Shown here piece after piece: positions 1 to 9,130 of a stretch of DNA of 64,000 nucleotides; position 1 is the stretch's first letter, and the number at the start of each line of letters is the position of its first letter. Source of the stretch: Chitinophagaceae bacterium DXS. Lineage in GTDB: Bacteria; Bacteroidota; Bacteroidia; Chitinophagales; Chitinophagaceae. The notes beneath the pieces were generated by a model. The model saw only the letters and a list, made by a program, of their open reading frames with translations, had not been told where the DNA came from and searched no databases. The translations under genes and the position numbers were made by a program. The DNA lies in contig CP128386.1 in assembly GCA_030345135.1 (NCBI GenBank), forward strand, positions 4,880,548 to 4,944,547, read 5' to 3'.

Positions 1-204
1 TATCTCCATTGCATTATGTTTGGCCTCGAAAAATATTTGCTTGTAAAGCCAGCGCTAAAAAACGGGATGCATGTTTTGCCCGAGGTATCGGGACTGCCGG
101 TACGCATTAACTGGGATTACTGTACAAGTGAAAAAAAGATTATAAAAAGCCATTTCTGGAACAGGCAGAATGTAAAAAAGTACACACCTTTAGTTACGCT
201 ATAA
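1..204 (+). CDS. 3' end of an unidentified protein (partial)
   Basis: Frame 1 is open from the first base to a TAA at 202-204, so the window cuts into a gene. The visible ~67 residues include LPVRINWDYC and end in KKYTPLVTL. I see no recognisable domain. The next gene starts 10 bases downstream on the same strand, which suggests one transcript with the symporter and the mutarotase; a secreted enzyme of the same utilisation locus is therefore a reasonable guess. An internal ATG at 16 would give a 62-residue protein, but continuous reading from base 1 and the tight spacing favour a truncated larger gene. Confidence 0.45.
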   Translation, partial: YLHCIMFGLEKYLLVKPALKNGMHVLPEVSGLPVRINWDYCTSEKKIIKSHFWNRQNVKKYTPLVTL

Positions 205-214
205 CATAACCAAC

Positions 215-1771
215 TTGAACATATCGCTTGCGAATATTGACTATCTGGTGCTGCTGTGCTATGTAGCTGCGCTGTTTTTTATTGGTATATACCTTAAAAA
301 AAAGAAAAACGACAACGATCTTTTTTTGGGAGGGAGATCTTTAAAATGGTGGCAGATAGGATTTTCTTTATTTAGCGCAAATGCAGGGCCAACCATGCTG
401 ATTGGGTTTGCGGGCATTGGGTTTTCGCAGGGCGTGGTTGGTAGCAACTTTGAGTGGTTCGCATGGGTCTTTCTAATGGTGCTGGCCATGTTTTTTCTGC
501 CGCATTACCTCGCTACAAAAATCTCAACTGTTCCGCAGTTTATGCGATTGAGATTTGGTAGCCGGGCCTATGGTTTTTTAGTGATCTATAGTTTGATTTC
601 CATCCTGTTTGCGTGGCTGGGAAGCACCTTGTATGCAGGAGGCTTGCTTATATCACAGATCTTTGGCTGGTCGTTGTTTAAATCTGTAATCCTGGTTGCT
701 TGTGTGGCAACAAGCTTTACAACATTTGGTGGTTTTAAGGCTGTTGTACGGACCGGCATTTTTCAGGCAATTATTATCATCATATCGTCCATTATTTTGA
801 CGGTGCTGGCTTTACACAAAGTTGGAGGTATACATAAATTAGTCAACGCTGTTCCGGGTAATTACTGGAAGCTATTCAGGCCTGCATCCGATCCTGAATA
901 TTCCTGGGTTGCTGTTATTGCAGGCTATCCGGTTGTTTCTCTTTACTATTGGTGCACAGACCAGACCATCGTACAGAAAACACTGGCGGCAAAAAATCTG
1001 CAACAAGGGCAATATGGTACAATATTTATTTCCTTTCTCAAAGTATTAATGCCGCTGATCTTTATTTTTCCGGGCATCATGTGTTTTGTGCTATATAAAC
1101 AATCGGCCCAACCTGATAACGCTTATATAACGCTTGTTAAACACTTAATGCCACATGGTCTTCTTGGGCTGAGCATTGCTGCGTTATTTGCTGCGTTGGT
1201 TGATGCTGTGTCTTCGGGATTAAATTCTTTCAGTACTGTTTTTACGTTAGATGTAATAAGCAGGTTCTTCGATCTGTCGGATAGGCAAAAACGTTATACG
1301 GGTAGATGGATAACCGTGCTGACCGCAATTTGTGCCGTGCTTATTGCAATAATGTTCTCCTGCTCCGGGAAAGGCTTTTTTGAGTTAAGCCAGGGGCTGG
1401 TTTCAATTCTTGCACCGCCGTTAACTGTTGTATTTCTGAGCGGGATACTCTGGAAAAGAATTAATAACATAGGAGCGGAAGTTGTATTGTACGGCGGAGG
1501 GTTGTTGTGCCTGATTATTGGAACATGTCATGTGCTTGGTTATCCACATCAGGGTTTCTGGCCGCATTTTTTGTTACTGTCGTTTTATATATTTTGCGTA
1601 TTACTTGTGGTGATTGTTGTGGTGTCACTTTTTACAAAGCCCACAAGAGGTGCTGTTCTGCCGTCGCTGATTGATACCAATCGCAATATGAATTATAATA
1701 GCAGAAAGGTTTGGATTTTGTGGGGATTGCTTGCAGTTGTAATGACAATAATTTATTTTCTCTTTAGTTAA
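215..1771 (+). CDS. Sodium/solute symporter (SSS family), probable sugar uptake
   Basis: A 518-residue hydrophobic protein with about 13-14 membrane segments. The N-terminal stretch FLGGRSLKWWQIGFSLFSAN matches the SSS/SglT family pattern (GGRS or AGKT followed by W...G...A), and the later segment YYWCTDQTIVQKTLAAKN is typical of the SGLT-like sugar branch. It probably imports a sugar with Na+. The start appears to be a TTG at 215, because no in-frame ATG precedes the first membrane helix. It is followed 49 bases later by a mutarotase, a pairing repeated around the fucosidases in this window. The second symporter at 28021 is a paralogue with the same YWCADQT-like motif. The family is clear; the substrate, perhaps L-fucose or L-rhamnose, is inferred from neighbours. 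Confidence 0.85.
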   Translation: MNISLANIDYLVLLCYVAALFFIGIYLKKKKNDNDLFLGGRSLKWWQIGFSLFSANAGPTMLIGFAGIGFSQGVVGSNFEWFAWVFLMVLAMFFLPHYLATKISTVPQFMRLRFGSRAYGFLVIYSLISILFAWLGSTLYAGGLLISQIFGWSLFKSVILVACVATSFTTFGGFKAVVRTGIFQAIIIIISSIILTVLALHKVGGIHKLVNAVPGNYWKLFRPASDPEYSWVAVIAGYPVVSLYYWCTDQTIVQKTLAAKNLQQGQYGTIFISFLKVLMPLIFIFPGIMCFVLYKQSAQPDNAYITLVKHLMPHGLLGLSIAALFAALVDAVSSGLNSFSTVFTLDVISRFFDLSDRQKRYTGRWITVLTAICAVLIAIMFSCSGKGFFELSQGLVSILAPPLTVVFLSGILWKRINNIGAEVVLYGGGLLCLIIGTCHVLGYPHQGFWPHFLLLSFYIFCVLLVVIVVVSLFTKPTRGAVLPSLIDTNRNMNYNSRKVWILWGLLAVVMTIIYFLFS

Positions 1772-1820
1772 CGTGCCGCAGCGGCAATAACATAAGATCT
1801 AATAGCTATAATTATAAATA

Positions 1821-2270
1821 ATGCAGACATATAAATACCGTTCGTTTAAAGCTGTAATGTTTGTTCTTTTAATCACATTATGTTCATGCAAACACAAAGA
1901 AAAGACTGTCATAAATGAAAGCGTTAAAACAAAGGAGCTTGTTTTTGTTGTGAACCTGGTTGAGGATGACAAAAAAGTGCAGGAATATTTAAACTACCAC
2001 AAAAATATCTGGCCGGAAGTGGAAGCTGGTTTTAGAAAAGCCGGTTATCAGCAGATCACGCTTTACAGGTTTAACAGGTTGTTGGTGATGCGTATAGTTG
2101 TTCCCGAAAATGCGGACCTGGATAGTATGGGCAGGATTGCAGAAGGTTATGATAAACGGTGTGCAGAATGGAACAAGCTGATGAGTGGCTATCAGCAGGG
2201 AGTTCTGGGTACGGCGCCCGGACAGACCTGGGTTGAAGCAAAACCTTTTTATTCTTTTTCAAACAAATAA
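1821..2270 (+). CDS. L-rhamnose mutarotase-like lipoprotein (RhaM/DUF718 family)
   Basis: A 149-residue protein with a lipoprotein signal (hydrophobic stretch ending LITLCSC at residue ~24) followed by a RhaM-type ferredoxin-like domain. The H..IWPEVEAGFRKAG segment carries the His and Trp-Pro conserved in L-rhamnose mutarotases, and the C-terminal part has the usual W-rich end. The cytoplasmic enzyme is about 104 residues; this version adds an export and lipid anchor, so it would act on sugar in the periplasm. It would interconvert alpha and beta anomers of a 6-deoxy sugar before uptake by the symporter just upstream. A homologue lies between the two fucosidases (31461), so L-fucose is as likely a substrate as L-rhamnose. 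Confidence 0.8.
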   Translation: MQTYKYRSFKAVMFVLLITLCSCKHKEKTVINESVKTKELVFVVNLVEDDKKVQEYLNYHKNIWPEVEAGFRKAGYQQITLYRFNRLLVMRIVVPENADLDSMGRIAEGYDKRCAEWNKLMSGYQQGVLGTAPGQTWVEAKPFYSFSNK

Positions 2271-2379
2271 TACAGCAAAGCACATACTAACATATGTCTG
2301 ATGCAGAATTTTATGATCGCTGATTTATAAAGGTATTCGGTTTGCGGGCTTCTACACCAGGTGTCGTCACAACCACTAT

Positions 2380-2448
2380 ACCTCATCCCTCTTACCTCAC
2401 ACCTCAAGCCTCACACCTCATACCTCAAGCCTCACACCTCATACCTTA
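2380..2448. repeat. Minisatellite of CCTCACACCTCA/ACCTCAAG units
   Basis: A C/T/A-only tract built of reiterated ACCTCA, CTCACACCTCA and CCTCAAG words. It lies between the convergent ends of the mutarotase gene and the AraC gene. A related tract with CCTGACACCT words lies at 25820-25867. An apparent 111-codon frame through it also runs antisense through the AraC gene and is rejected. Confidence 0.75.
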
Positions 2449-2465
2449 CGGCTAAAACCTCGCAG

Positions 2466-3332
2466 CTAGTGCTTCTCGTTGTATTGTTTCAGAAAATCTC
2501 TCGGAGACAAACCCTTCACATCCTTAAAGTGTGTGTTGAAATTGGATATGCTGTTATAGCCGCTGTGATAGCAGGCTTCCGTTACATTGTGATTGCCCTC
2601 CAGCAACAATTTTGCCGCGTGCCCTATCCTTACCTCTTTAATAAATTCAATGAGCGTTCTGTTGGTTTTCTGTTTGAAAAATCTGCAAAACGCTGAAGTT
2701 GACATAACTGTAATTTCAGCCACATCCTGCAGGCTGATATCGTTTTTGAAATTGCGGAAAATATAATCAAATACTTTATTGATTTTGATGGCCTCTCCCG
2801 ACGATTCTATTGAATTAAAATATGGAGAAGATAATATTTGAGCCGTAGGTGATTTAGACAGGATATTCAGTAATTGAAGCATTAATGCCATACGTCCTAG
2901 TCCATCTTCAAACAACATTTGTTGCATGAACATTTTAGCCTTGTGCATAGTTTCACCCGTAAATAGAACGCCTTTGGACGCATTGTTGAATAATGTTATC
3001 AACGTTTTTGCTTCTGGTTTTTGCAACAACTGCTCTCCCAGGAAGTCCGGAAAAAAATGGATAACAGTTGCCTGCGGTTCTATCATGGCATCAACTGTCT
3101 GATAATATTGCCAGCAATGCGGAAGATAACTTCCCAGTAATACAAGCTCAGTTCCGTGAAAGTCCTGTATATGATCACCTATAAAACGCTTGCCTGAACA
3201 ATTTTCTATAAGCGCGATTTCAAAATTGATATGACTCTTTAGTGTAGTGTATTTCTTCAACTTAAGAATCTCAGATCTTATTGTAAAGGACTGATCAGGT
3301 GGAAAAGTAAAATTCTCATAGATGTATTGCAT
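2466..3332 (-). CDS. AraC-family transcriptional regulator
   Basis: A 288-residue protein with an N-terminal cupin-like sensor region (residues ~20-180, with IEPQATVIHFFPDF) and a C-terminal pair of helix-turn-helix motifs (residues ~185-285: DISLQDVAEITVMSTSAFCR and CYHSGYNSISNFNTHFKDVK followed by GLSPRDF). This is the standard AraC/XylS arrangement. It is divergently transcribed from the SusC/SusD locus and convergent with the mutarotase, so it probably controls this locus in response to a released sugar. The promoter region holds a 9-bp inverted repeat at 3365-3389. A paralogue of the same length and layout lies at 24756-25640 beside the fucose operon; the two share the phrase ENHIAGIAYNCGYNSLSNFN / NHNVTEACYHSGYNSISNFN in the second helix-turn-helix. 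Confidence 0.92.
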   Translation of the reverse strand: MQYIYENFTFPPDQSFTIRSEILKLKKYTTLKSHINFEIALIENCSGKRFIGDHIQDFHGTELVLLGSYLPHCWQYYQTVDAMIEPQATVIHFFPDFLGEQLLQKPEAKTLITLFNNASKGVLFTGETMHKAKMFMQQMLFEDGLGRMALMLQLLNILSKSPTAQILSSPYFNSIESSGEAIKINKVFDYIFRNFKNDISLQDVAEITVMSTSAFCRFFKQKTNRTLIEFIKEVRIGHAAKLLLEGNHNVTEACYHSGYNSISNFNTHFKDVKGLSPRDFLKQYNEKH

Positions 3333-3364
3333 AAGTAATCATTGGTAGCTATATAAACAATCGT

Positions 3365-3389
3365 CAAATGCAGTGCTTGACTGCATTTG
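3365..3389. promoter_or_regulatory. Perfect inverted repeat, candidate operator of the AraC gene
   Basis: CAAATGCAG-N7-CTGCATTTG, a perfect 9-bp inverted repeat, 33 bases upstream of the AraC start codon and within the region shared with the divergent SusC gene. It could be a protein binding site or an RNA hairpin in the araC leader. The function is inferred from position only. Confidence 0.45.
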
Positions 3390-3769
3390 CAAAATATAAA
3401 AACTATCAACACAAAAAGCAGCCATGCGAGGGTATGTTAAAAAAGAGGCAGTTTTTGCCAAATAACCCGTTGTTGTAAAAATGTAAAAGGGGCAGCTTTG
3501 ATGTGAAAGGAACTAACGCTACCACACTGCAAAAGAATTGACATTAGTCTGAATCAATAGAAATCGTTGCTTGAATAAATGCCTGATTTGTAATTGAAAA
3601 GGTTTGGTAATAAAATAAAACATTTTCTAAAAAATAAATTCATGAAACTATGCCTTCAATATTAAAATAAGTAGTACTGACTAACTCCACTTCCAGGCTG
3701 GTATCCAGCAAATTGTTCGAAAAACTAACTGAACGGGTTCTCAATCTTTTTAATTCAAACCTAAAAATT
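3390..3769. other. AraC/SusC divergent intergenic region
   Basis: About 380 A/T-rich bases with no supported gene. It must hold the promoter of susC and part of that of the AraC gene. I find no perfect TAnnTTTG box close to the susC start, so the promoter is probably activator dependent. An in-frame TTG at 3713 lengthens susC by 19 codons but is unlikely to be used. Confidence 0.5.
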
Positions 3770-6700
3770 ATGAAATTAGCTTGCTATTGTTGTTTTTTAA
3801 AGGACAACAAACATCTTTTTACACCGGCTTCCGTTGTAAAACTTGCTCTTTCTTTTGTTTTATTCAGCTTTTTCACTGTCAGTGCATACAGCCAGACAGG
3901 ATCTCAAAAAAATGACGTTGTATCCCAATCCGCTGGTAAGTTCAGAGGTGTTGTGATGGATGAAGCGGGTAAGCCACTTGCCGGTGCGAGTGTGCAAATA
4001 CGAGGAACACAGACAGGAACACAAACCAATGAAAATGGTGAATTTACTTTAAATCCCAATGACAAGGCGACATCGATAATTGTTTCGTTCGTAAATTATG
4101 AAAGCGCCGAAATAAATATAAAGGGAAAAACTTCCGTTACTGTTTCTTTAAAACTGGCGATGGGGCAAAGTCAGGAGGTTGTTGTAGTTGGTTACACAAC
4201 ACAGAAAAAGGAGCTATTAACAGGTTCGGTTGCTACAGTTAAGTTTGGCAATGCTGAAACGGAAGTTCCTACCACAATGGTTGCCAATGTTTTGGCTGGA
4301 AAAGCAGCTGGTGTAAGCGTTGGCAATATGAATGGCATTCCAGGTCAATCGTCTCCGTCTGTTGCCATCCATACCGCCACTTCATGGAATTCACAACCTG
4401 TGTTATATGTGATTGACGGAAAAATTTCGGGTGCTGGTGATTTTAATAATCTGAGTCCCAATGAAATTGACAACGTTAGTATTTTAAAAGATGCGGCTAC
4501 ATCTGCAGTATACGGTTCAAGGGCTGCCGGAGGTGTTATCGTGGTAACTACCAAAAGAGGAAAAGCAGGTAAAGCATCTGTTAATTATTCCTTTAATACC
4601 GGTGTAGATACGCGCACAAAAGGAGTACAATTAACCAGTGCGGTTCAGGAAGGTAAATTGTTTAATACACTTGCCGGGCCTTTTTCCTGGTCAGGATTCT
4701 GGACCTGGTCCCAGGGTGATTTCGACTACTTTAATTCCCACGATTTGGGCAATGGTAAAGGCTGGGGTTATGATATGTTGAAAGATGTGTGGAGAAATCC
4801 TTTCACGCAAACGCATCAATTAAACGTATCAGGCGGCAGTGACAAGATCAGATATTATGTTGGAGGTTCTTATGTGAGCCAGGATGGTTTTTTGAAAAAT
4901 CTAACATTCAACAAATACAATGTAAGAGCCAATGTTACAGCTGACGTAAGTAAAAACTTTCAACTTTTTGCAGGCGTAGCTTTAAACAATAATATCACGC
5001 ATAGTACTACAAATACAGGCATTGGCGATCCTTCAGGGATATATAGAAAATTACTGGTATGGCAGCCGGATCAACCGGTTTGGACAACCGGGGCTACGCC
5101 CGGACAGCCTGTTAGTTACGGATGGATCGGTAACATGGGCGCAGAAGTTAATGGGCAAGGTGGCAATATTAATTATAACTATTTAAAGCCTGTTATTACC
5201 TTAAGTGGTACCTACAAAGTGCCTTTCGTAAAAGGATTGTCAGCCGGTGCATCATTTATTAAATCCTATACCGAGAACAGGCAGCACAACTTTATGACCC
5301 AGTACCAGATGGCAAATGTGAAAACTGCTTCAGCCCAGGGTAATCAGCACATCTGGTATACTGATTCTATTGTTGGTTATCAAACATCTTCTTCAACCAA
5401 TCCTCCTTATATCGAACAGGTAGTAACCTGGAGTGAAGACAAGCAATTAAACTTTCAGTTGAACTATGACAGAACGTTTGCAGATGTACACCATCTCAAA
5501 GCCTGGTTGATTTATGAAAACTATACTACCAGTGGTTCCGGCGTGGATGCATATATTAATGGTTTTCCTGTTTATGTAACCGATCAGTGGTGGGCTGCTG
5601 CTCCTCAATCAGGTCAAAATGTAAATCGCAGTACCAAATATTCGACCTATACCGACGGTAGAAAATCCTGGGCAGGACAGCTGTTCTATGATTATGCCGG
5701 TAAATATCTGGCAACATTCGCTTACAGGTATGATGGTTCCGCCAAATTTGCACCTGATCAAAGATGGGGGGTCTTTCCTTCTGCCTCACTCGGATGGATC
5801 ATCTCCAAAGAAAAATTCTTTAGAGGTGTGAGAGGAATTGAATTATTGAAGCTACGCGGATCTGCAGGCTTAACCGGTAATGATGGCGTAGGTGGATGGC
5901 AGTGGCAGCAAAGTTATCAGCAGGGAAGTTCGGCGTATTTTGGTTCAACACCTGCGACCAGTACAGGTATTACCTATGGTGGTATAATTAATCCTGCGCT
6001 GACATGGGAGAAGTCTTTAAATAAGAATGTTGCTGTTGACGTTAATTTCCTGAAACATTATAGTGCATCATTAGAATACTGGAATACTTATACATATGAT
6101 ATATTAGGTCAAAGAATACAGACTACGCCTCCTACATTCAGTCGCGCATTGCCTTCTGTAAATTATGGAAAGGTAAAAGGTCAGGGCCTGGATCTAACGT
6201 TGGGTTACAACAACATGTTTGGCAAGGTAAGGTTTAACACATCGGTTACCGCTTCTTACGGTTATGCATGGAACGTACTGAAAGACCAAAACGTTACTTA
6301 TGATTACCAGGATGCTATAAAAGATGGAAGACATACCAATTATATAGCAGGTTACAAGACTGAGGGCATGCTTAAAACCCAGGATGATTTGACTAAGCTG
6401 TTAGCCTCAAAAGCCAATTATACTTTTAATGGTATTGCACCGGCATTAGGGCAACTGGTTTATAAGGATATTAATGGTGCAAACAATGTATTGGGGAAAC
6501 CCGATGGTGTAGTTGACGGCAATGATATGGTGGTGCTTAAAAAAGACAATAATCCCATTGTCCTGGGCTGGCATTTTGATGTAGGTTATAAAGGCTTTAA
6601 TCTGAGTGGAACTTTCAACGGGTATGTAAAACAATGGAAAAATGTGTCATCTCTTGCCGGAGGCGTGGAATGGAACAGGATGTGGAACAAATGGGCGACT

Positions 6701-7033
6701 GATATGTGGAGTCCCACAAATACCAATGGTTCTTTGCCTTATAAGTATTCCGCGAATGATGGAACAAATGGCGTTACATCATCCTTTAGCGACTTTTGGT
6801 TAAAGAATTCAAGTTTCTTACGACTGAGAGACCTAACGCTTTCCTATACAATTCCTCAGGCATGGTATCAGAAATATGGTTTTGACAATGTGCACATATT
6901 CGCTACGGGTACAAATTTGTTTATCATAAGCAAGTTTAACAAACAGTACTTCGATCCGGAAGGCGGTGGTGGTGATGGTACAGCGTTCCCAATCATGCGT
7001 TCATTCAATGCTGGTATTAGTGTTACATTTTAA
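3770..7033 (+). CDS. SusC-like TonB-linked outer-membrane transporter
   Basis: A 1087-residue protein from the ATG at 3770; the frame stays open upstream to a TTG at 3713. The 3770 start is preferred because it gives a normal signal sequence, with a membrane stretch ending FFTVSAYSQ. After this come a carboxypeptidase-regulatory-like domain (FRGVVMDEAGKPLAGASVQI), the SusC hallmark VVVVGYTTQKKELLTGSV, a plug domain with DNVSILKDAATSAVYGSRA and GVIVVTTKRGK, and a long beta barrel ending in an aromatic residue (NAGISVTF). It would pull oligosaccharides across the outer membrane with TonB energy. SusD follows 23 bases later, as usual. It heads the enzyme run to 17.8 kb, so the whole set is probably one substrate system. 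Confidence 0.97.
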   Translation: MKLACYCCFLKDNKHLFTPASVVKLALSFVLFSFFTVSAYSQTGSQKNDVVSQSAGKFRGVVMDEAGKPLAGASVQIRGTQTGTQTNENGEFTLNPNDKATSIIVSFVNYESAEINIKGKTSVTVSLKLAMGQSQEVVVVGYTTQKKELLTGSVATVKFGNAETEVPTTMVANVLAGKAAGVSVGNMNGIPGQSSPSVAIHTATSWNSQPVLYVIDGKISGAGDFNNLSPNEIDNVSILKDAATSAVYGSRAAGGVIVVTTKRGKAGKASVNYSFNTGVDTRTKGVQLTSAVQEGKLFNTLAGPFSWSGFWTWSQGDFDYFNSHDLGNGKGWGYDMLKDVWRNPFTQTHQLNVSGGSDKIRYYVGGSYVSQDGFLKNLTFNKYNVRANVTADVSKNFQLFAGVALNNNITHSTTNTGIGDPSGIYRKLLVWQPDQPVWTTGATPGQPVSYGWIGNMGAEVNGQGGNINYNYLKPVITLSGTYKVPFVKGLSAGASFIKSYTENRQHNFMTQYQMANVKTASAQGNQHIWYTDSIVGYQTSSSTNPPYIEQVVTWSEDKQLNFQLNYDRTFADVHHLKAWLIYENYTTSGSGVDAYINGFPVYVTDQWWAAAPQSGQNVNRSTKYSTYTDGRKSWAGQLFYDYAGKYLATFAYRYDGSAKFAPDQRWGVFPSASLGWIISKEKFFRGVRGIELLKLRGSAGLTGNDGVGGWQWQQSYQQGSSAYFGSTPATSTGITYGGIINPALTWEKSLNKNVAVDVNFLKHYSASLEYWNTYTYDILGQRIQTTPPTFSRALPSVNYGKVKGQGLDLTLGYNNMFGKVRFNTSVTASYGYAWNVLKDQNVTYDYQDAIKDGRHTNYIAGYKTEGMLKTQDDLTKLLASKANYTFNGIAPALGQLVYKDINGANNVLGKPDGVVDGNDMVVLKKDNNPIVLGWHFDVGYKGFNLSGTFNGYVKQWKNVSSLAGGVEWNRMWNKWATDMWSPTNTNGSLPYKYSANDGTNGVTSSFSDFWLKNSSFLRLRDLTLSYTIPQAWYQKYGFDNVHIFATGTNLFIISKFNKQYFDPEGGGGDGTAFPIMRSFNAGISVTF

Positions 7034-7056
7034 TTACGTTTAAATTATCAAGATTT

Positions 7057-8883
7057 ATGAAAAAAATATTCAGATACCGTTTTTTTACTGTGATGATACT
7101 TACCGGTATACTGGCTTCATCATGTAAAAAAGGACTCGATTATAATAATCCTAACGCGATCAATGCATCGCAGGTTTGGACAGACCCGAATTTGATTAAG
7201 GCATTTCTCACGGATATTTATGGCAATTCTATGCCGGGATGGCCGCTGGGTAGTGGTGTAAATACTGACGAAAGCTACAGCTCACCTATCAGCAATTATC
7301 TGAAGGGAATTGTAACTGCCTCTACAACTTATACCGATTTGAATTACACAAATATTGACAAGTGTAATTATTTGATGGATCAGTTGGCACAAGTTCCTGC
7401 GTCGGTTTTAAGCACAGATTTAAATAAGCAATACACCGGTGAAGCCAAGTTTTGGCGCGCATGGGCTTATTGGGGTATGGTTAGTCAAATTGGCGGCGTT
7501 CCTCTGATCTTACATACCCAAAACCAATTAGATACAGCAAGCCTGAAAGTGCCGCGCAACAAAACTTCTGAATGCATTGCACAAATGGTGAAGGATTTGG
7601 ACAGTGCCGCATTATTGTTGCCTTCCAACTTCACAGGAGCAGATTATGGCAGAGTAACAAAGGTTGCAGCGATGGGATTAAAAGGAAGAATTTTATTGTG
7701 GTATGCAAGCCCGTTATTTAACCCTTCAAATGATCAGGCTCGTTGGACAAGTGCTTACAGTGCCTGTAAAGCAGCTGTTGACGAGGCCACAACAGCTGGA
7801 TATGGGTTAACACCTAATTACAATAGTATATGGTATTCAGGCTACTCATCAAGCAACCCCGAACCCATAATGGTTAATCAATACTTTTATCAGGACCATT
7901 ACATGAATTTTGCAGCAATCAGGCCTCAACCATTTACCAATGGAGCAGCAGATGCTGACGACGCTTTATGGAGTTTGCTGAAAGCTTTTCCTAAAAGAGA
8001 TGGCACACCCATGCAGGCTGATACCAACCAGCTAAAATCAAACCCGGTTTATAACCAGCAGTTCCTCACTGATTTTTATACCAACAGGGATGACAGGTTC
8101 TATGCTACGATCTTTAGCGGAGGAACATATTATCCAACTCCGGATCTGTTTCCATCAGCTACGCAAAGACTGCCTTATTGGGGCGTATATCAATGGGATG
8201 CTGCAAATAGCAAATATGTATGTCTTGTAGCGCAAATAGCAGGTGTGCCGGCTTCATTTGGCTTTGGCAGCACAGGTTTTTTGAATAGAAAAGGCCTGGA
8301 TACTACGCTTACTGGTAGTAATGTTGTATCCGGTGCTGCAGGTGCCAAAAGCTGGTGGTCGCCTATGCGCTTTGCAGAGTTGTTAATGAACTATGGCGAG
8401 TGTGCCAATGAAACAGGTAAAGCAAATGAGGCGCTTGCTGTGTTGTACAACATAAGAAAGAGAGCTGGTATTGCTGCCGGAGTTTCTGGTAACTACGGTA
8501 TAACAGCTGCCTCACAAAGTGAAATAAGAACGGCGTATATTAATGAAAGACAGGTTGAATTTGCATACGAAAATTTCAGGTTCTCTGATTTGAGAAGATG
8601 GAAACGGTTTGACATTTTAAATAATCAGGGTAACAAGAATTACTCACTGGTAGTGGCATTAAAACCCGGTCAACCGTTACCGGCAAGCACAAGTACTATC
8701 CTGGATCCGGTTGTAAGGTCAAGCTTTTCTGCCGTTGTGTACAATATAGGTAGCACTACAGATGTTTACAACCTCGATTTAAATCACTGGTTTTACGCTT
8801 TAAATCCGGCACAAATTTCAATCGAGCCACAAAATCTGCCGCAGAACAATGAATGGGGCGGTTCGTTTGATCCCTTGCAATAA
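7057..8883 (+). CDS. SusD/RagB-like glycan-binding lipoprotein
   Basis: A 608-residue lipoprotein with signal MKKIFRYRFFTVMILTGILA and lipobox SSC. The N-terminal SusD domain is seen in TGEAKFWRAWAYWGMVSQIG, the conserved tetratricopeptide core of RagB/SusD, and the C-terminal domain in NERQVEFAYENFRFSDLRRW. It sits on the cell surface as the lid of the SusC barrel and binds the glycan. Its 23-base distance from susC and the following terminator suggest that susC-susD form the high-level transcript, with the enzymes read by partial read-through or from their own promoter. Confidence 0.97.
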   Translation: MKKIFRYRFFTVMILTGILASSCKKGLDYNNPNAINASQVWTDPNLIKAFLTDIYGNSMPGWPLGSGVNTDESYSSPISNYLKGIVTASTTYTDLNYTNIDKCNYLMDQLAQVPASVLSTDLNKQYTGEAKFWRAWAYWGMVSQIGGVPLILHTQNQLDTASLKVPRNKTSECIAQMVKDLDSAALLLPSNFTGADYGRVTKVAAMGLKGRILLWYASPLFNPSNDQARWTSAYSACKAAVDEATTAGYGLTPNYNSIWYSGYSSSNPEPIMVNQYFYQDHYMNFAAIRPQPFTNGAADADDALWSLLKAFPKRDGTPMQADTNQLKSNPVYNQQFLTDFYTNRDDRFYATIFSGGTYYPTPDLFPSATQRLPYWGVYQWDAANSKYVCLVAQIAGVPASFGFGSTGFLNRKGLDTTLTGSNVVSGAAGAKSWWSPMRFAELLMNYGECANETGKANEALAVLYNIRKRAGIAAGVSGNYGITAASQSEIRTAYINERQVEFAYENFRFSDLRRWKRFDILNNQGNKNYSLVVALKPGQPLPASTSTILDPVVRSSFSAVVYNIGSTTDVYNLDLNHWFYALNPAQISIEPQNLPQNNEWGGSFDPLQ

Positions 8884-8923
8884 GCTTTCGTTTTTCTTCA
8901 TAGCAGTTAGATTACAAGCAGAT

Positions 8924-8958
8924 GGCCGTCCCGAAGTAAAATTGGGATGGCCTTTTTT
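8924..8958 (+). terminator. Intrinsic terminator after susD
   Basis: A 9-bp stem GGCCGTCCC / GGGATGGCC with one G-U pair and an 11-base loop, followed directly by six T. It lies 40 bases after the susD stop and would separate susCD from the enzyme genes. Confidence 0.85.
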
Positions 8959-9130
8959 GTTTGCATAGACCCGGCGGAAAATAGTGTGAATTTTTTCAAA
9001 TTGCAGAGACGGAGCTGTCCGTAATAATGTTCTCTGAAGACAATAAAACAGAAGGAAATGGTAAGAAAGCGGCAATTTAGTAGTCTGCCGACCAGTATCT
9101 TCGACGGCATTTAAACATTCGACGGTTGAA

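Noticed and set aside
2361-2696. 111-codon plus-strand frame
   Set aside because: Begins in a minisatellite and continues antisense in the AraC gene.
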